The translations under genes were made by a program, and so were the position numbers. The notes under the pieces are model-generated. The model ran no database searches, was not told where the DNA came from, and worked only from the letters and a program-made list of their open reading frames with translations. A stretch of DNA of 64,000 nucleotides from JAAUTT01 sp963846585 (GTDB lineage Bacteria > Bacteroidota > Bacteroidia > Bacteroidales > JAAUTT01). Numbering within the stretch: position 1 is the first letter of the stretch; every line of letters starts with the position of its first letter. The stretch lies in assembly GCA_963846585.1 (NCBI GenBank), contig CAWJWO010000010.1:1-64000 (forward strand). Direction: 5' to 3'. This document shows, piece after piece, positions 25,152 through 36,600 of the stretch.

Positions 25152-27845
25152 GTGATGACATTAATAAATCAAAATATAAAACCGAAACTAAATATTATTA
25201 TAGGCTCGGTAATTCTTTTACTTCTGTTGATTTTAATAATCCAGTATAATAATTACTATTATACCCGAAAAGCTTTGGTTATTAGTGAACAGATAAACAA
25301 AACACAGATATTGCCGGAACAGGTTACCAACCTGCTTAATCAATTTAAAAACAGTGATCTTTTAAATGACAGGATTTTATCAGGCAATAAAATTTCTTCC
25401 CTTGACTCAATAAATATTCTCCTATCCAAATATTGTTTAGTTATCGATAGTTTGTTAAAATCAAACGATTTATCGCTTAAAAATAAAACAAAAGCAAAAT
25501 TTAAAAGTATTATTGAAGATTGCAATAGTTTAAAGTCTAAGGACATACAATTAAAAGAAGAAATATTGCAGCGTGGGCTATATTATTCAGGTAAATCAGG
25601 TGAATGGCAAAGATTTGGGAATTATTTGCAGGAACTTAGTTTTGCTATTCAAAATCCTGAATTAATCAGGGAGATATCTTCCGTTACCAGGCAACAGCTG
25701 GAGTATCAGGTGACAAAATCAAGCAAGCAAATTGCTGTTATACTTGATCATATAGATGCTTTAAAAATTTCCCTAAATTCTAAAAAATCAGTTATAGTAA
25801 AGGGAATGGATGAAACATTCCGTCTGAAGTTTATAAATGAACTGGAATCTTTTTCAGTATTAACACAATCTTTGTATAAATTTGACACAAGACTTGGAAT
25901 CTGTGGTTCGGAAGGCCTGTTGGGAGAAGTAAATTTTCAGGCAGGATTAATCCGTGATAAATCCAAAGAAGGATACATACTGATAAATAAAAATATCAAC
26001 CAGGCGTTCTTAAATTCATTGATAATTAAAATATTTATAATTATCGTATTAGCAGTTTTATACTTCATATTCCTTTACAAATTTTCCAGTTTAATAATTA
26101 TATCTGTAAAACGAATTAAAGCATTTACAGCTGAACTGGTGCAGGGAAAGCTTCCTTCAACCATTAAACTGACTGGCAGTGCCGAGTTATCAGAGATAGG
26201 GGAATTATTAAACAATTTTATTGTCAGTTTAAATGAGAAGATAAGGTTTGCTGCGAACATTGGAACCGGAAATCAAGCAGTAAACATGGTGCCGTTAAGT
26301 GAAGATGACACTTTAGCCAATGCTTTGCTAAACATGGAAAAAAGTCTGAATAAAGCTGCCGAAGAGGATGAAAAGTATAAGATTGAAGAACAGAAAAGGG
26401 CCTGGTCGAACGAAGGATTAGCTAAATTCAGCGAGATACTTAGAATGCAAACCAATGACCTGACTATACTTTCCGATGAAATCATTTCACATTTGGTAAG
26501 GTATGTAGGTGCAAATCAGGGTGGGATATTTTTGTACAATGATGAAGACTTATCCAATATTCAATTAGATCTTATTTCAGCATTTGCATACGATCGTAAA
26601 AAATTTCTTAAAAAAAGAATTAAAATTGGTGAAGGACTTGCCGGTACATGTGCACAGGAAAAACAAACAATTTTCCTGACAGATATTCCTGACAATTATT
26701 TTGAAATTGCTTCAGGACTGGGAGATGCTGCCCCGAGGAGCCTGTTATTGGTTCCTATGAAGACTCAGGAAGCTATATTTGGTATCATAGAATTGGCTTC
26801 ATTTAATGTTTTTAAGAATCACGAAATTGAGTTTGTAGAGAAAATAGCCCAAAGTACTGCATCAACATTTGCTTCGGTAAAAATTAATATAAATACGACA
26901 CGTTTACTGGAACAATCTAAGAAACAAGCCGAAGAAATGGTTCAGCAGGAAGAGGAAATGCGCCAAAACCTGGAAGAACTGCAATCAACTCAGGAAGAAT
27001 CAGCCCGCAGGGAAGCAGAAATTAATAGCTTAATACATGCCGTAGATATTTCTTCCCTGGTAGTACAATGCGATGTTGATGGAAGAATTATTGAGATTAA
27101 TAAGAAATTTGCCACTATGCTGAATTTCAGCCGTGATGAATTGATTAACAGGACTTTAAAAAGCATTTTTTCTTTTGACCATGAAAACGAAGAATTTTAT
27201 AACCTTCTTAAATCGCTTAAACAGGGTAATAGCGTAGTAAGAAATGAGCAGATAAATCATTTGAATGGGACGGTTGATTTTTATCTTGTACATTATTCCC
27301 CAATTCTTGATAATGAAGGTAAACCATATAAGGTACTTGGAATTGCTTCAAATATAACTGATACAAAGAATTTAGAAACAAATCTGCATAATAAGCAAGA
27401 AATACTTTCAACAACCGAGTTTAATTTCAAACAATATAAAAGTTTAGTTAATAGTGGCTTTATAAATTGCGAACTAAGCCCGATTGGAGAAATACTGGAA
27501 GTAAACGATAATTACATCGAAGCTTTGGGATACCACCGGCACGAATTGATAGGTAAAGATTACAGGATATTCCTTCAACCTGATGAATCCAAGCAATTCG
27601 AATTAATCTGGATGGAGGTCCATAAAGATAAAACTTATCATGGAGTAATAAAACGTACAAGGCCAACAGGCGATCAAATTTGGCTAATAGCAAGTTATGT
27701 GCCTTTTAAAGATGATCAGGGGGTTATTCAAAAAATTCACTTATTTGGAATGGATATTACTGAAAAGAAACTTAAATATCAGGTTTTAGAAGATGCTAAT
27801 AATGAAATAGAACGTCTTAAAAAAATGATAAGTAACCAACTTTGA
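25152..27845 (+). CDS. Membrane sensor with GAF and two PAS domains and E/Q-rich coiled coil
   Basis: 897 residues. The order is: membrane helix (about 12-30), a helical extracellular region of about 250 residues, a second helix (about 290-315), a HAMP-like linker, a GAF domain (about 436-580), a glutamate/glutamine-rich coiled coil (about 585-632, QQEEEMRQNLEELQS), then two PAS/PAC domains (about 632-740 and 757-876). No kinase, cyclase or phosphatase domain is attached, so it must signal by protein contact or by covalent modification. The E/Q coil resembles the segments that CheR and CheB modify in chemoreceptors. 15 bp before the next CheR-like gene. The family is common in Bacteroidota but I cannot name a ligand. 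Confidence 0.82.
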   Translation: MMTLINQNIKPKLNIIIGSVILLLLLILIIQYNNYYYTRKALVISEQINKTQILPEQVTNLLNQFKNSDLLNDRILSGNKISSLDSINILLSKYCLVIDSLLKSNDLSLKNKTKAKFKSIIEDCNSLKSKDIQLKEEILQRGLYYSGKSGEWQRFGNYLQELSFAIQNPELIREISSVTRQQLEYQVTKSSKQIAVILDHIDALKISLNSKKSVIVKGMDETFRLKFINELESFSVLTQSLYKFDTRLGICGSEGLLGEVNFQAGLIRDKSKEGYILINKNINQAFLNSLIIKIFIIIVLAVLYFIFLYKFSSLIIISVKRIKAFTAELVQGKLPSTIKLTGSAELSEIGELLNNFIVSLNEKIRFAANIGTGNQAVNMVPLSEDDTLANALLNMEKSLNKAAEEDEKYKIEEQKRAWSNEGLAKFSEILRMQTNDLTILSDEIISHLVRYVGANQGGIFLYNDEDLSNIQLDLISAFAYDRKKFLKKRIKIGEGLAGTCAQEKQTIFLTDIPDNYFEIASGLGDAAPRSLLLVPMKTQEAIFGIIELASFNVFKNHEIEFVEKIAQSTASTFASVKININTTRLLEQSKKQAEEMVQQEEEMRQNLEELQSTQEESARREAEINSLIHAVDISSLVVQCDVDGRIIEINKKFATMLNFSRDELINRTLKSIFSFDHENEEFYNLLKSLKQGNSVVRNEQINHLNGTVDFYLVHYSPILDNEGKPYKVLGIASNITDTKNLETNLHNKQEILSTTEFNFKQYKSLVNSGFINCELSPIGEILEVNDNYIEALGYHRHELIGKDYRIFLQPDESKQFELIWMEVHKDKTYHGVIKRTRPTGDQIWLIASYVPFKDDQGVIQKIHLFGMDITEKKLKYQVLEDANNEIERLKKMISNQL

Positions 27846-27860
27846 AAATTTTTAATCGAT

Positions 27861-28682
27861 ATGATTGAAATTGGAATAGTCGAAACACGCAATATCATTA
27901 GAGTAATAGCAGATACATATAACTATGACTTTAACGATTATGCATTGACTTCCTTTAAACAGCGGTTAGAAAGGATCATTGAGCAACATAATATTAAATT
28001 GGTTGATATTTTTTTAGAAAGGCTCGTAAAAGATAAAAAGTTTTTTGAATTTGTAATTAATAATATTGAAGTTCCTTCCACAGAGATGTTTCGCGATCCG
28101 TCTATCTGGAGAATTATCCGTGACGAACTGTTGCCCTCCTTAATGAATGAGGCCAATAATGAAATAAAAGTATGGCTTCCAAATTCTGTGTCCGGTGATG
28201 AGCTTTTCTCATTTTGTATTGTATTGCGCGAAATGGGGATTCTCGATAAAGTTCAAATATTTGTGTCAGCTTTGAGCAGTAGTAGTATTGATACAATAAA
28301 ATCAGGCTTATTAATGAGCAATAAAATTGAGATCAGTAACGATAACTATATCAGATTTAATGGTAAAAATCATCTTTCTGATTATTATTCAATTATAGAT
28401 GGTGAAGCAATTCGTGATCTTTCTTTAATAAAAAATGTTACATTTTTTAAGCAGGATGTTTCTTTAAATCCTGTTCCACAGGGTATTAAATTAATTCTAT
28501 TTCGTAATAAGATGATTTATTTCAATCAAACGCTGCAAAGCAAGATTGTGAAAATGTTATATAATAATTTACAAGCTAACGGTATCTTAATTATTGGTGT
28601 AAAGGAAACGCTCAGCAATTTGTTCGGTTCTCATGAATTTTCATTGATTTATAGTTCGGAAAGCATTTATAAACATAAATGA
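27861..28682 (+). CDS. Degenerate CheR paralogue
   Basis: 273 residues, aligned along its length with the CheR at 24251. The SAM motif I reads VWLPNSVSGDELFSF instead of the normal AGCSxGxE type and the acidic TDLNT of motif II is VSALSSSSID. STEMFRDP and LFRNKMIYFN remain. So the fold is kept, but SAM binding is probably lost or changed. It may be a regulator or a scaffold of its active partner. Its TGA overlaps the ATG of the CheB gene. Confidence 0.78.
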   Translation: MIEIGIVETRNIIRVIADTYNYDFNDYALTSFKQRLERIIEQHNIKLVDIFLERLVKDKKFFEFVINNIEVPSTEMFRDPSIWRIIRDELLPSLMNEANNEIKVWLPNSVSGDELFSFCIVLREMGILDKVQIFVSALSSSSIDTIKSGLLMSNKIEISNDNYIRFNGKNHLSDYYSIIDGEAIRDLSLIKNVTFFKQDVSLNPVPQGIKLILFRNKMIYFNQTLQSKIVKMLYNNLQANGILIIGVKETLSNLFGSHEFSLIYSSESIYKHK

Positions 28683-29239
28683 AAATGTACAAAGCAATTG
28701 TTATAGGTGGATCTGCAGGAAGCTTTCAGATAGTAACCAGAATACTAAGTGTATTGCCTGATACATTAAATATGCCTGTTTTCCTGAGTTTACACAGGTT
28801 AAAACATATTAGATCAGGCTTTCTGGAAGCACTTTCTTTAAGATCTAATCTTCCTATAATTGAACCGGACGATAAAGAACAAATAAAATCCGGAATAGCT
28901 TATCTGGCTCCTGCTAATTATCATATGTATATAGAGCTGGGTAACAGAATTGCCCTTTCAACTGAAGATCCTGTGCATCATTCCAGGCCATCCATAGACC
29001 TGTCTTTTATTACTGCTTCAAATGTTTACAGGGATAAACTAATAGGGATTATTTTATCAGGAGCAAATAGTGATGGAGCAGTGGGACTAAAAAAAATTAA
29101 AGAAAATAACGGGCTTGCAATTGTACAGGACCCGGATGATTGCCAGGTCAGGACTATGACTGAAACTTCAATGAAAATAACCAAAGTTGATCACGTTTTT
29201 AAATCAGAAGATATTATTAAATTTCTATTAACATTATAA
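28679..29239 (+). CDS. cheB: Stand-alone CheB-type methylesterase/deamidase
   Basis: 186 residues forming only the catalytic domain; the receiver domain of classical CheB is missing. The triad is visible: serine in IGGSAG near residue 12, histidine in LHRLKH and aspartate in LSGANSDGAVG. It should remove methyl groups from glutamyl methyl esters. Without a receiver it cannot be phosphorylated by CheA, which is also absent. The overlap ATGA with the preceding gene shows coupling; 6 bp to the next. Confidence 0.88.
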   Translation: MKMYKAIVIGGSAGSFQIVTRILSVLPDTLNMPVFLSLHRLKHIRSGFLEALSLRSNLPIIEPDDKEQIKSGIAYLAPANYHMYIELGNRIALSTEDPVHHSRPSIDLSFITASNVYRDKLIGIILSGANSDGAVGLKKIKENNGLAIVQDPDDCQVRTMTETSMKITKVDHVFKSEDIIKFLLTL

Positions 29240-29245
29240 GCTGAT

Positions 29246-30013
29246 ATGAATTTTAACAACCGATACAAAACCTTTAATCTCTTAATTTTTATACTATTTG
29301 AATTGATTGTGATATTATTATTTATCACTGTAAACAATGAATTTATTAAGATTGCATCGGGGCCAAGAGTATTGACAGGATTTATGTTTTTATTAGTTAT
29401 TTCATTTGGTTTGGTTATGTTTATTCTGGTTGATAAAAAACAAATAATTCCTGTTGAAGGTACCGGGAAAATTCTTGAATCGTCAATACCTGAGTCAAAG
29501 GATACGGATATTAAAGATATAAAGGAAACAGAGGGGAGATTGGAAGAAAAGGAGATTGATTTAAGCCGTATTTTACCTCAAGATGCTGTAACAATTGAAA
29601 AATATGCCGAAAAACTTTTAATAAACATGGCTGATGAATTTAATATAGTTCAAGCTCTTTTTTATTATAGAAAGGAAGGAACTGATATTTTTAAATGCAG
29701 AGCCCAATATGCCTATTATTCTGACACTAAACCCTCCGATTTTAAAATGGGGGAAACTCTTAACGGGCAGGCAATAAAAAATAGAAAAACAGTATCTCTT
29801 GCAAAAATACCGGATAACTATTTTACTATTGTTTCAGGATTAGGCAAAGGCATTCCGCGCGAGATAGTTTTTTTGCCTGTTATCTTTGAAGATAATGTAA
29901 TTGGGTTAATTGAATATGCAACGTTTTCCACATTTGATTTCAAAACAGAAAGAGATCTTAACTTAATAGCTGCAAAAGCCGCGGGAGCCTTAGTACAATT
30001 AAATAAAAAGTAA
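29246..30013 (+). CDS. Membrane-anchored GAF-domain protein
   Basis: 255 residues: two membrane helices (about 12-31 and 43-62) without much between them, a charged linker, and a single GAF domain (about 105-255) similar to the GAF domains of its neighbours (for example DNYFTIVSGLGKGIPREIVFLPV). No output domain. It is placed 8 bp before the PP2C phosphatase gene, which has the same kind of GAF, so the two may heterodimerise (inference). Confidence 0.78.
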   Translation: MNFNNRYKTFNLLIFILFELIVILLFITVNNEFIKIASGPRVLTGFMFLLVISFGLVMFILVDKKQIIPVEGTGKILESSIPESKDTDIKDIKETEGRLEEKEIDLSRILPQDAVTIEKYAEKLLINMADEFNIVQALFYYRKEGTDIFKCRAQYAYYSDTKPSDFKMGETLNGQAIKNRKTVSLAKIPDNYFTIVSGLGKGIPREIVFLPVIFEDNVIGLIEYATFSTFDFKTERDLNLIAAKAAGALVQLNKK

Positions 30014-30021
30014 ATCTAATT

Positions 30022-32634
30022 ATGTCAGTAAGGTTGGCAAATATTAAAAAAGAAAATATTCGTATTATTGTTACAGGTATGGCAATTAGTCTCGTGTTTC
30101 CATTATTTTCATGGATACTTGATGCAATTATTTCAGGCCAAACTTTTACGATATCATCAATATTGCGGCTCCATTTAATCCATCCGGATATTTTCCTGAT
30201 CGATATTCTGCCTTTTATAACAGGTATATTTCTGTATTTTATATTATTAAATAAAGAAGAGGAAAAAAGGAAATTCGAAAATACAATCAATAAATTAAAT
30301 GACCGCATAAATAGAAATGCTGATTTTGCCAAAAGAATAGGGGAAGGTGATTATACCAGTCCTTTTGTAACATCAGGTGACGATGATGCCCTTGGAAAAT
30401 CGTTGCTTCTTATGCGGGATAACCTTTTGCTTAATACACGCAAGGAATCGGAACAAAGTTGGATAGCCGCGGGAAAGGAAGTTATATCGAATGTTTTACG
30501 AATTCACAATAAGATAGATAATTTAGCTTACGACACTCTGGTAAAATTAATAAATTACATAAATGCTTTACAAGGTGCGTTTTATTTGTACGACGAGGAT
30601 AAGGAAGTACTTACTAATATTGCCACTTATGCTTACAACCGCCAAAAATATATTAATCAGGAGTTTAAGATCGGACAGGGGTTAATAGGAGAATGTGCAT
30701 ATGAAATGGATCTCATTTACAGGACCGAAGTCCCGGATGACTATATTACAATTACATCAGGTATTTTGGGAGAACGTAAACCCAAATCAATTCTTATTGT
30801 ACCATTGGTTTCAGATGAAAAACTGGAAGGGATAATCGAATTTGCATTTCTTCTCGATGAACTCCCTGATTTGACACTTAATTTTATGAAAGAATTAGGT
30901 GAAATTATTGCCCGTACAATTTTCAATTTGCGGGTGAATGAAAAAACCGAACGTTTACTTGAAGAATCCAGGGAAATGACCGCAGAATTGCAGGAAAATG
31001 AAGAGCAATTGCGTCAGGGAGCTGAAGAAATGCGAGCCACTCAGGAAGAATTACAAAAATCGAACGAAAAATTAGGGACACAAATAATTGAAGTTGAAAA
31101 TGCACAAAAACGTTTGCATTCGCTTTTGGAAAATGCTTCAGAGGTAATATTTATTTACGACGAAGCCTTAAAACTAAGTTATATAAGTCCGTCTGTTACC
31201 AGTATACTGGGATTTACACCTGAGGAAATGATGAAAGGCAAGGATTTCGACCGTTTAACCCGTAAAGGAGAAACCGAATTACGAAATATGTTCCAGCAAT
31301 TGTTGGTTAACTCAGTTGATTCTATAACCATCCAATATACATACATGAAAAAGGATGGGCAGAAAATTTTTCTTGAAACTACCGGCAAAAACTTATTAAA
31401 TGATTCGGCGATAAACGGAATAATTTTAAATGCTCAGGATATTACGGAACGTAAGCGAGCCGAAAAGGAAGAAAGGATGAAAAGCAAAATGCAGTCTCTT
31501 TCCGAAAATTCTCTCGATATGATCATTCGCCTTAATACCTATGGTATGTTTTTTTATGCAAATCCTATAGTTGAAGATTACCTGGGAGTTAAAATTAATG
31601 ATACTTTGAATAAAACAATTAATGATATTATAATACCAGATGGCTTGCTTGAGTATTTTAAGAACACAATTGCCGAAATAAAGTCTACGCCTAATAAACG
31701 AAATAATCAGATTACAATACCTGTTGTTGCAGGCGATAAAATTCTGGAACGTATCATGAGTATTGATGCTATACCGGAATTTAATGAGAACGAACTTGAA
31801 ACAATACTATTTGTTGGGCACGATATTACTGAAGCTAAACGCATAGAGCTTGAAATTGCTGATAAAAACAGGAAAATTGAAGATAGCATAAATTATGCAC
31901 AACGAATACAATCGGCAATTTTACCGGATAACGACTATATAAGGGAATATCTTCCAAAATCATTTATATTTTATAAACCCAGGGATGTGGTCAGTGGCGA
32001 TTTCCCATGGTTCTTTAAACGTGATGATGTAATATTCATAGCCGTTGTAGATTGTACAGGGCATGGTGTTCCGGGGGCTTTGCTTTCGTTTATCGGATAT
32101 TTTATTTTAAATAATATAGTTGATCATGATCGCGATTACACTGCCGGTGAGGTTTGTGACTTGTTACACAACGGCGTAAGGGATACTTTAAAACAAAATA
32201 AGGAAGATGCCCAGGGAAGAGATGGAATGGATATAGCCCTGGTAAAATATATTCCGAAGAAAAATGAAATACATTATGCAGGAGCTCACAGGCCTTTATA
32301 TTATCTTAAAAATGGGGAATTAATTGAGTACAAAGGTGACAGGCAAGCTATAGGCGGAATACCGCTTGGAAATAAACCTGAAAAAAATTTTACTGATTAT
32401 CTGATACCTGTAGATAAGGGCGATAAAATATTTTTCTTCTCGGACGGTTTACCTGACCAATTGGGTGGCGATGAATTTAAGAAATATTCCCCGGGCAGGA
32501 TAAGAGAACAGATTACCACAAATGGAAGTTTCTCAATGGACGAATATCACAGTTATTTTGATAAGGAATTTTTAAATTGGAAGGGAAACGAAAAACAAAT
32601 AGATGATGTATTATTAATAGGTATAGAATTTTAA
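30022..32634 (+). CDS. GAF-PAS-PAS-PP2C (SpoIIE) phosphatase, SiaA-like
   Basis: 870 residues: two N-terminal membrane helices, a HAMP-like linker, GAF (about 160-300), E/Q coiled coil (about 310-363), two PAS domains (about 364-480 and 490-610) and a PPM/SpoIIE domain (about 645-870). The phosphatase has its metal aspartates in VVSGDFPWF, VDCTGHGVPGAL, GMDIALV, FFFSDGLPDQ and DDVLLIGIEF. In the Pseudomonas SiaABCD system the SiaA phosphatase dephosphorylates SiaC. Here SiaB and SiaC homologues follow at 30 and 20 bp, so the same partner switch is expected; the input part is different (GAF/PAS instead of the usual SiaA sensor). Confidence 0.88.
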   Translation: MSVRLANIKKENIRIIVTGMAISLVFPLFSWILDAIISGQTFTISSILRLHLIHPDIFLIDILPFITGIFLYFILLNKEEEKRKFENTINKLNDRINRNADFAKRIGEGDYTSPFVTSGDDDALGKSLLLMRDNLLLNTRKESEQSWIAAGKEVISNVLRIHNKIDNLAYDTLVKLINYINALQGAFYLYDEDKEVLTNIATYAYNRQKYINQEFKIGQGLIGECAYEMDLIYRTEVPDDYITITSGILGERKPKSILIVPLVSDEKLEGIIEFAFLLDELPDLTLNFMKELGEIIARTIFNLRVNEKTERLLEESREMTAELQENEEQLRQGAEEMRATQEELQKSNEKLGTQIIEVENAQKRLHSLLENASEVIFIYDEALKLSYISPSVTSILGFTPEEMMKGKDFDRLTRKGETELRNMFQQLLVNSVDSITIQYTYMKKDGQKIFLETTGKNLLNDSAINGIILNAQDITERKRAEKEERMKSKMQSLSENSLDMIIRLNTYGMFFYANPIVEDYLGVKINDTLNKTINDIIIPDGLLEYFKNTIAEIKSTPNKRNNQITIPVVAGDKILERIMSIDAIPEFNENELETILFVGHDITEAKRIELEIADKNRKIEDSINYAQRIQSAILPDNDYIREYLPKSFIFYKPRDVVSGDFPWFFKRDDVIFIAVVDCTGHGVPGALLSFIGYFILNNIVDHDRDYTAGEVCDLLHNGVRDTLKQNKEDAQGRDGMDIALVKYIPKKNEIHYAGAHRPLYYLKNGELIEYKGDRQAIGGIPLGNKPEKNFTDYLIPVDKGDKIFFFSDGLPDQLGGDEFKKYSPGRIREQITTNGSFSMDEYHSYFDKEFLNWKGNEKQIDDVLLIGIEF

Positions 32635-32664
32635 TTTTACAAAACAATTCAAAACTGATAAAGT

Positions 32665-33249
32665 ATGGCTACAATCGAAAGAAAAGATGTTAAAGGCTTC
32701 CTGGAGTTTGTGTATAGGTTTTATAAATCGATGAAGGAACATGAAATTACTTTGGTATATGAAGGGGAGATAACCCATCAAATTACGAAGGCTTTTACCT
32801 CACTCACTGAATCAAATATGGCAAAGGAAGAGGAATCAAATACCGTTCAAAAGAAAGTTTTTCATGTAATGGTGGAATGTTTGCAGAATATAAGCAAACA
32901 TGCCGACGATTTTGGCACTAATGATTATCTGTTTTCAGGCAGAGGAATATTCATGGTAGCTAAAGGGAAAGATGAATATACTGTTACCACCGGGAATGCA
33001 ATTGAGAATGATAAAATGCAGGATTTAAAAAATCTTCTGGAACAGGTAAATCAATTAGATAAGGATGAACTTACTGAATTGTATAAAAAACAAATAAAAG
33101 AAGGGCGTCTTTCCGAAAAAGGTGGTGCGGGCCTGGGATTTATTGATATTAAAAGAAAAACAGGCAAGAACCTGGAGTATCACTTTTTACCTATCAATGA
33201 TGATGCCTCATTCTTTTTATTAACTTCGACTATTTCAAGAGTTGTTTAA
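32665..33249 (+). CDS. SiaB-family protein kinase (GHKL type, DUF6272)
   Basis: 194 residues of the GHKL ATPase type. The N box is VECLQNISKHADD, and the G box AEKGGAGLGFIDIKRKT. In Pseudomonas SiaB phosphorylates SiaC on a threonine. Gene order phosphatase-SiaB-SiaC agrees. The spacing is 30 bp to the phosphatase and 20 bp to SiaC, clearly one operon. Confidence 0.85.
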   Translation: MATIERKDVKGFLEFVYRFYKSMKEHEITLVYEGEITHQITKAFTSLTESNMAKEEESNTVQKKVFHVMVECLQNISKHADDFGTNDYLFSGRGIFMVAKGKDEYTVTTGNAIENDKMQDLKNLLEQVNQLDKDELTELYKKQIKEGRLSEKGGAGLGFIDIKRKTGKNLEYHFLPINDDASFFLLTSTISRVV

Positions 33250-33269
33250 TATTTATTAAATCATATATT

Positions 33270-33647
33270 ATGGAAGTTATCAAAATTTTAGGGACTGATG
33301 AAACCCCTGCAGTGTTGCTAGATGCAGCCAACAACATATTTGAAATTTCTGGCCGTTCTTTGCCTGAAGATGTTAATACTTTTTATGCACCGATAATACT
33401 TTGGATGGATAAATATAACCAAACACCCAATCCCAAAACAGTTTTCAATTTTAAATTAGTGTATTTCAACACGGCATCTTCAAAGGTTTTGCTTGATATT
33501 TTGATGAAGCTGGAGGAATTGCACAAATCAGGTAAAGAAGTATTAGTGCACTGGCATTATTCAGAAGATGATGAAGATATGAAAGAGGCCGGTGAAGAAT
33601 ATGCCGATATCGTTGATGTTCCTTTTGAACAAATTTCTATCAGATAA
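33270..33647 (+). CDS. SiaC-family regulatory phosphoprotein (DUF1987)
   Basis: 125 residues, the normal size. The likely phosphorylation site is Thr68 in YFNTASSKV, the same number and motif as the Pseudomonas site. In that bacterium unphosphorylated SiaC stimulates the diguanylate cyclase SiaD. No GGDEF protein is present here, so the effector must differ or be encoded elsewhere; the immediate downstream gene is the TerB/ABC transporter. Confidence 0.87.
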   Translation: MEVIKILGTDETPAVLLDAANNIFEISGRSLPEDVNTFYAPIILWMDKYNQTPNPKTVFNFKLVYFNTASSKVLLDILMKLEELHKSGKEVLVHWHYSEDDEDMKEAGEEYADIVDVPFEQISIR

Positions 33648-33656
33648 TCCAATTTT

Positions 33657-36600
33657 ATGAGTGAAGAAATTCTTAAAGCATTAATGCAACTTTTTGCCAT
33701 CATTGTAAAACAGGATGAGGGCATGGAGCTTAATGAACGTGAGTACGTTAAGAATTTTCTTACTCAGCAGTTGAATGATGAGGCCGTTAATGAATATTTA
33801 ACTCTTTTCGATGATTTTGCCGGAAATGATAAACCTGAAGATAGCCCGGATGAAAATAACAAGAAGAGGTTAACTTCTGTAAAAGATTCAGTACGGATTC
33901 TTGGAATATGCAAGAAAATTAACAAAACACTTACACAGGAACAAAAAGTTGTTGTGTTGGTTCGTTTATATGAATTGGTAAACACCGACCGCAAGTTTAC
34001 CGATCAGCGAATGGCAATAATAAATACTGTTGCAGAGGTGTTTAACTTGTCGAAGCAAGAATTTGGAGAAATTGAAAGTTTCGTTGTAAAAAATCAACAG
34101 GATGATTTGGATCAGGCGAATATATTGATTATATCCGACGGTCATTTTTCCAATACCCAAAGTAAAATTATACCAACTGAGAAACTTGAAGGAAACATTT
34201 ATATTCTCAGAGTACCAAGTGTTGAACTTTATTTTCTCAAATATACAGGGCACGAGGAATTATTTTTAAATGGACTCGGAATAAGCAATAAGCATATTTA
34301 TTTATTTGCAAGTGGCAGTGCAGTTAAAATGCCCAAGGGTAAACCGGTTTATTATAGTGATGTGGTATCTCATTTTATGGCCGATATCACTTCCAGTAAA
34401 ATTTCCTATCATGTAAATAATCTGGAATACAGATTTGCGAATGGGAATGTAGGGTTACGGAATATTACTTTTTCTGAAGGCCATGGTAAGCTGATAGGTA
34501 TTATGGGGGCTAGCGGGGCTGGTAAAACCACATTGTTAAATGTACTTTGCGGGACTGAAAAACCTTTCAAAGGTGAAGTTTTGATAAATGGTTTTAATTT
34601 GCATACTGAAAAGGACAAACTTGAAGGTGTAATAGGTTTGATACCACAGGATGATTTACTTATAGAAGAGCTTACTGTATATAATAATCTGTATTATAAT
34701 GCCAGGCTTTGTTTTAGTGATAAATCGGATGATGAAATAAACAGATTAGTAATAAAAACACTTTCAAATCTTGGGTTACTTGAAAGGAAAGATTTGAAGG
34801 TTGGGTCGCCACTTAACAAGACAATCAGCGGCGGACAACGCAAAAGATTAAATATTGCCCTGGAATTAATCCGCGAACCTTCAATACTATTCGTTGATGA
34901 ACCTACATCAGGATTATCATCGCGCGACTCCGAAAATGTGATGGATCTTTTAAGGGAACTTGCCCTGAAGGGTAAACTAATTTTTGTCGTTATTCATCAA
35001 CCTTCATCGGAAATATACAAGATGTTCGATAAAATGATAGTACTGGATTCCGGTGGGTATTTAATATATTATGGAAATCCGGTTGAAGCAGTTATGTATT
35101 TCAAACGTATTGATGCACAGATTAACAATGATGTTGGTGAATGCCCTGTATGCGGAAATGTTAACCCTGAATTAATTTTTAATATTGTTGAAGCCAAAGT
35201 AGTTGACGAATTTGGCCGGTACACTGATAAGCGAAAGGTAACTCCAACTAAATGGGAAGAATATTACAATCATAACTTTAATCCGCAAAAACAGTCGTCA
35301 ATTAATGAACGTCCTCCAAAATCGCTCAATATACCGAATAAATTCAATCAGCTAAAAATATATACGCTTCGTGATTTTTTTTCGAAGATAAGCAATACGC
35401 AATATATTACCCTAAACCTTCTTGAAGCGCCAATTTTGGGATTGATGCTTTCTTATATTATTCGTTATATAGCTGACCCTACATCTAAAGTTTATATATT
35501 CAGGGAAAACGAAAATATTCCGATTTATATTTTCATGAGCCTTATAGTTGCATTGTTTTTAGGGCTTATGGTAAGTGCCGAAGAAATTATCCGGGACCGT
35601 AAGATACTTAAACGTGAAGCTTTTTTAAATTTAAGCCGGTCGAGTTACCTGTTATCCAAAGTATTTCTTTTATTTATAATTAGTGCAATACAATCCTTGT
35701 CGTTTGTACTTATAGCCAATACAATACTTGGTATTCACGACATGTATTTTTATTATTGGTTTGCCCTTTTCTCAACTGCCTCATTTGCCAATATGCTTGG
35801 ATTGAATATTTCGGCATCATTTAATTCGGCGGTTACTATTTATATTTTGATTCCATTGCTTATGATTCCTATGATGGTGTTAAGCGGGGCAATGTTTCAT
35901 TACGACAAACTGAACCGGACCGTAGGAAGTGTTGATAAAGTACCTGTTATAGCTGATATTATGGTTACCAAATGGTCATACGAGGCATTGATGGTACATC
36001 AGTTTAAAGATAATAAATTCGAGAGAGTATTCTATAATATTGAAAAACAAGAAAGCAACGCTGATTTTAAGCAGGTTCATTTAATCCCTGAATTACAGAA
36101 ACATCTTGATAAATGTCTTGATGAATTTCAGCGGACAGGGAAAATTTTGAAAACTATTGGTGATCTTGAACTGTTAAGAAATGAATTTTCAAAAGAGTTA
36201 ATGGTAAATAAGGAACTTCCTTTTAAAAATGCTGATGGCATTGTTGCTGAAAGGTTTAACCAAAAAATGGGCAACATTCTACAATCGTTTATTGATAAAA
36301 TGAAGGAATACTATTCTAATAAATTTCTGGAAGCCAACCAGATGAAAGAGTCTATGATAATGCACGAATTGAAAAAAGATGAGGTAAGATATAAATTTTA
36401 TAAAAACACCTATCACAATGAAAGTGTATCTGACGAAGTAAAAAAGGTCTTCGAAAAAAATAAGATACTTGAATATAACCACGAGTTAGTGCAGCAGGTC
36501 GATCCTATTTTTAAAGATCCCACAATAAAAGGATTATGGAGCATCAGGGCACATTTTTATGCCCCCCGTAAACCTTTTTTAGGTAAATATTACGATACAT

